Shown here: piece after piece, positions 61,682 through 64,000 of the stretch
Position numbering within the stretch: the first letter of the stretch is position 1
How the letters are laid out: every line of letters begins with the position of its first letter
Assembly: GCA_034414555.1 (NCBI GenBank)
Contig: DAOUMA010000008.1
Span: forward strand, 62,001-126,000
DNA: 64,000 nucleotides
Reading direction: 5' to 3'
Origin: CG2-30-46-19 sp034414555
GTDB lineage: Bacteria > Chloroflexota > Dehalococcoidia > GIF9 > AB-539-J10
The notes under the pieces: generated by a model
Seen by the model: only the letters and a program-made list of their open reading frames with translations
What the model was told of the DNA's origin: nothing
The model's database searches: none
Position numbers and translations under genes: made by a program

Positions 61682-62272
61682 ATGCCATTTTGTTCTAATT
61701 GTGGAAACGAAATACAAGAAAGCATGAAGTTTTGTCCAGAATGCGGTCATAGGCGTGCCGCTGAGGGAAAGGAGCCAGAAGAGATATTGGGGCTGGATGA
61801 AGTAAAGAGGATAGCGAAGGAATACGTTCGGTGTGAAGAGAATATAGGAGATGTGGAGGTCGAAGGTGCTGTGCCTTGCTCCCGAGAAGGGCAGCTTGTG
61901 TGGGTGGTGCAGGGAAAAGTAAGGAAACACACTGTTGACCCGAAACCCTGGCAGGCCTGGCCGGTTGGTGTAGTGGAAGAGCGCCCTTTCACCGTCCAGG
62001 TCTCTGATAAAGATGGGAAGATAACTGATTATAAGCCAGGTGATTGGATAAGGAAGAATGCAGAGCAAGCTCCATCGGAGAGTTCTTCCTGTGATACGAT
62101 ACTGGTTGACCCTGAACCATATCCATTTAGCGAGCCCGAGACAATTAGTGATATACGACTGAAAGATGCCAAGAGGAGGAACGAAGAAGCTGATGCTGAA
62201 CTCAAAAGAGAAATCGCAAAGGACATCAGGGATAAGAGAGGAATGAGAGGGGGCTGGGGACTGCCTTTCTAA
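61682..62272 (+). CDS. Zinc-ribbon protein
   Basis: 196 residues. N-terminal zinc ribbon FCSNCGNEIQESMKFCPECG (CxxC at 4-7 and 19-22 approximately), then an unrecognised region containing LVWVVQGKVRKHTVDPKPW and a charged C-terminal helix rich in Arg, Glu and Lys ending MRGGWGLPF. No function known. A long minus-strand frame over the same bases lacks any motif and is rejected. Confidence 0.72.
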   Translation: MPFCSNCGNEIQESMKFCPECGHRRAAEGKEPEEILGLDEVKRIAKEYVRCEENIGDVEVEGAVPCSREGQLVWVVQGKVRKHTVDPKPWQAWPVGVVEERPFTVQVSDKDGKITDYKPGDWIRKNAEQAPSESSSCDTILVDPEPYPFSEPETISDIRLKDAKRRNEEADAELKREIAKDIRDKRGMRGGWGLPF

Positions 62273-62380
62273 GTTTTCTAGTCTCTGGGATTGCGAGAAT
62301 TGCCTCTTAATAAAGCAACTTGAGAAGGGTAAATAACCAACAGATATACCAATAGCCCAGTGGTGTGGAGAAGAAAGACA

Positions 62381-62533
62381 ATGGTAACAGCTTACTGTAT
62401 GAAGTGTAATAAGAAGGTGGAGATAAAATACCCAGTCCCGGTCACCGTGAAAGGTGTCCATGGAATAAATGGGATTTGCCCTGTTTGTGGCACTAGAGTA
62501 TTCCGCCCAACAAGAGGTCAATCAAACCGATAA
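62381..62533 (+). CDS. DUF5679-like zinc-ribbon mini-protein
   Basis: 50 residues, CMKC at 6-9 and CPVCG at about 33-37, with VKGVHGINGICPVCGTRVFR typical of DUF5679. It would bind one zinc. GGAG lies about 10 nt upstream of the ATG. Function unknown. Confidence 0.75.
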   Translation: MVTAYCMKCNKKVEIKYPVPVTVKGVHGINGICPVCGTRVFRPTRGQSNR

Positions 62534-62616
62534 TGCCAGTTCTGCAAATGCTACAATTACAATAATCATGGCCACTCCACCTTTACCTGAGGAGTGATTG
62601 TAATAAGGGCGGGAAC

Positions 62617-63201
62617 ATGGGGTTGTTTGGTAAGAAGCTGTCCCCCGAACAAAAGACTGAACTACGACATTTTGCGGATACCCTAAATGAAATAGGCGAG
62701 GCTTGTAAGGTCTCTATGGATGATTTCAAAGTTGACACGATTGACCTCTATCACATTTGCTTTGCTGTCCGTGCTCACAGTCGAGAATTACAAGAGGTTG
62801 AGTATTTGCATGTCCTAGAAAGACCAAATGAGGACGGCATTTGGGAGACCGAAGTTCTTAGGGAGCCTGGAGTATCATTTGATGTGCCCGCTCTCATAGA
62901 TAAAGCTCGGAATGCCCTGGAGGCGTATACTGCTTTCCTGAAGGAAGCACAATCAGAAGTCGCCTCCCTCAGATGCGCTGAGTGGTATCCAAGAAAATAT
63001 CGCAAGACATTGGATTCGTGGACCTTCTACTTTCAGTGGTTGCTGATGGGTACATGTTCGGGATGGGTAGCGGAAGCCCTTCAGCCACCTAGACCGCTCG
63101 CAAACGAGCACGGAAGCCCTAAGCTCAATATGCTTGTCGGCGGATTAGGTTATATGTATAGGGGGCATCGAGACCTTTCCCCCAAACCCCTGAAACTGTG
63201 A
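62617..63201 (+). CDS. Protein of unknown function
   Basis: 194 residues, no family recognised. A charged N terminus (MGLFGKKLSPEQKTELRHF), then mixed alpha/beta segments (VEYLHVLERPNEDGIWETEV), and a Trp/Gly-rich end with LDSWTFYFQWLLMGTCSGWV. No signal peptide. A GGGCGGG stretch precedes the ATG. Confidence 0.65.
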   Translation: MGLFGKKLSPEQKTELRHFADTLNEIGEACKVSMDDFKVDTIDLYHICFAVRAHSRELQEVEYLHVLERPNEDGIWETEVLREPGVSFDVPALIDKARNALEAYTAFLKEAQSEVASLRCAEWYPRKYRKTLDSWTFYFQWLLMGTCSGWVAEALQPPRPLANEHGSPKLNMLVGGLGYMYRGHRDLSPKPLKL

Positions 63202-63373
63202 TTAGCTGTTAGATACGATTTAGCCCACACTAAGCCTCCGATAAAGCTTCAAGCTATCCTCAAACTTCACCGACCTAGCGAGTGGTATAATAGGATTAGG
63301 ATGATATTTTGCTCACTGAGCAATCTAGCGAAGTAATTCCTATCTAAGAATAGTAATTGAAACAAAAGAACAA

Positions 63374-64000
63374 ATGTTGAAAAAACTATCTAAGAATGTG
63401 AACAAGAACTGGCTGCTCAGCCTGCTGTTAGTCCTTACCCTTTCGCTTGTCGGATGGGGTATTAGTGCTTTGATTAGTAGTTTCATTCCGTTCTGGTCGC
63501 TACTAGGGTTTTCCGTTATTTTTTCTATTGAAAAGTGGTTAAGTTATTATACTAGGAAATATAAGGTTGTCGGGAGAATTTATAGACTAATCTTGAATTT
63601 CTCCGTACTATCGTTGCTAGGTCTTCTTATCTGGTCTAGCGTATTGCTATTCACTCACCAATTTATGCAGAGTCCACTCATTGGGAGTTTATTATTTATA
63701 GCTGAACTCGGTGTCTTTATCTGGTTGTGTAGGGTCGTCTCAAAAAATAGCTGGCGACAACCAAGTATGAAACTCACGGTATTTTCCTTAATATGCTTAT
63801 TCCTTATATTTTCCTTTGCTGGTGTGCAACCGCTATCCGCCTACAAAGATAGTCTGTTCAACTCCATATCTACTTATTTCAGAAGCGCTAATCAACCTGC
63901 TACGACTCCCTCTTCCTCTAACGAAATCAATTCCGATACCGGCAAATATAGAAACTACTATTTGGGTCTTGTAGATACGCCAGAAGGATATCTCTCAGGG
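63374..64000 (+). CDS. Membrane protein, N-terminal part (cut by window end)
   Basis: 209 residues without a stop to the window edge. Four or more hydrophobic segments (for example LLSLLLVLTLSLVGWGISAL, LSLLGLLIWSSVLLF, SLICLFLIFSFAGV), followed by a Ser/Thr/Asn-rich linker (residues about 170-190) that probably leads into an external domain. No family recognised in the visible part. The start codon has no ribosome site; a TATAAT lies about 85 bp upstream. Confidence 0.68.
   Translation, partial: MLKKLSKNVNKNWLLSLLLVLTLSLVGWGISALISSFIPFWSLLGFSVIFSIEKWLSYYTRKYKVVGRIYRLILNFSVLSLLGLLIWSSVLLFTHQFMQSPLIGSLLFIAELGVFIWLCRVVSKNSWRQPSMKLTVFSLICLFLIFSFAGVQPLSAYKDSLFNSISTYFRSANQPATTPSSSNEINSDTGKYRNYYLGLVDTPEGYLSG

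Noticed and set aside
61550..62521. A 323-codon minus-strand open frame
   Set aside because: It runs antisense to the zinc-ribbon gene, has no domain or ribosome site and an aromatic, low-complexity composition typical of shadow frames.

Overview
The window looks like a chromosomal segment of an anaerobic bacterium, most likely an uncultured Chloroflexota of the Dehalococcoidia type. The evidence is indirect: glutamate synthase is split into separate amidotransferase, FMN and GXGXG-domain genes, there is an oxygen-sensitive 4-hydroxybutyryl-CoA dehydratase family enzyme, a membrane pyrophosphatase and several acyl-CoA ligases, and many starts follow a strong GGAGG while a few lie so close to a -10 box that the mRNA may be leaderless. 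No rRNA or CRISPR array is visible and there is one tRNA. The taxon is an inference; no marker gene was searched.

Layout. (1) 1-11.9 kb, minus strand: a nitrogen-assimilation operon read from a clear promoter at 11.88-11.91 kb: polyferredoxin, small protein, hisH, flavoprotein, glutamate synthase amidotransferase, hisF, glutamate synthase FMN domain, GXGXG domain, asparagine-synthase-like protein, OmpR-type regulator, amt, PII and glnA (cut by the window edge). It brings ammonium in, fixes it into glutamine and spends glutamine nitrogen on glutamate, asparagine and histidine. (2) 12-23.5 kb: mostly plus-strand accessory genes (Dph6-like ATPase, methyltransferases, transglutaminase-like, 4-hydroxybutyryl-CoA dehydratase-like, DUF169, FKBP lipoprotein) plus a minus-strand MFS exporter and an isochorismatase-like protein. 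It ends in a scrapyard holding fragments of comM and of the DUF169 gene. (3) 23.6-32.3 kb, minus strand: a compact operon with two tandem BrxD-like (DUF2791) ATPases, a PLD-like protein, a third ATPase, a HerA-like ATPase, an unrecognised 403-residue protein, a frameshifted B12-binding/radical SAM protein and a HEPN-type protein. BREX hallmark genes are absent. This is the best candidate for an undescribed, possibly defensive, system. (4) 32.6-45.4 kb: transporters, a RelBE-like toxin-antitoxin pair, DedA, DegV, a DnaJ-C/thioredoxin fusion, glutamate dehydrogenase, an MBL-fold enzyme, ribosomal protein L25, a nitronate monooxygenase-like enzyme and an acyl-CoA ligase/MaoC pair, with several decayed genes. 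(5) 45.5-64 kb: membrane pyrophosphatase, uvrA with an HD-domain gene, another acyl-CoA ligase, Nudix, exonuclease, HAD, methyltransferase, flavodoxin-like, GNAT and BtrH-like genes, tRNA-Gln(CTG), then a run of small zinc-ribbon and DUF proteins and a membrane protein cut by the window end.

Intergenic DNA is rich in short repeats: two inverted copies of a MITE-like element (45.6 and 54.4 kb), two hairpin repeats at 19.4-19.7 kb, a REP-like palindrome at 52.5 kb, and a family of short AACAA...TTGTT motifs. Two genes (13.4 kb and 25.0 kb) carry apparent single-base frameshifts in G runs, so sequencing error has to be weighed against real decay.
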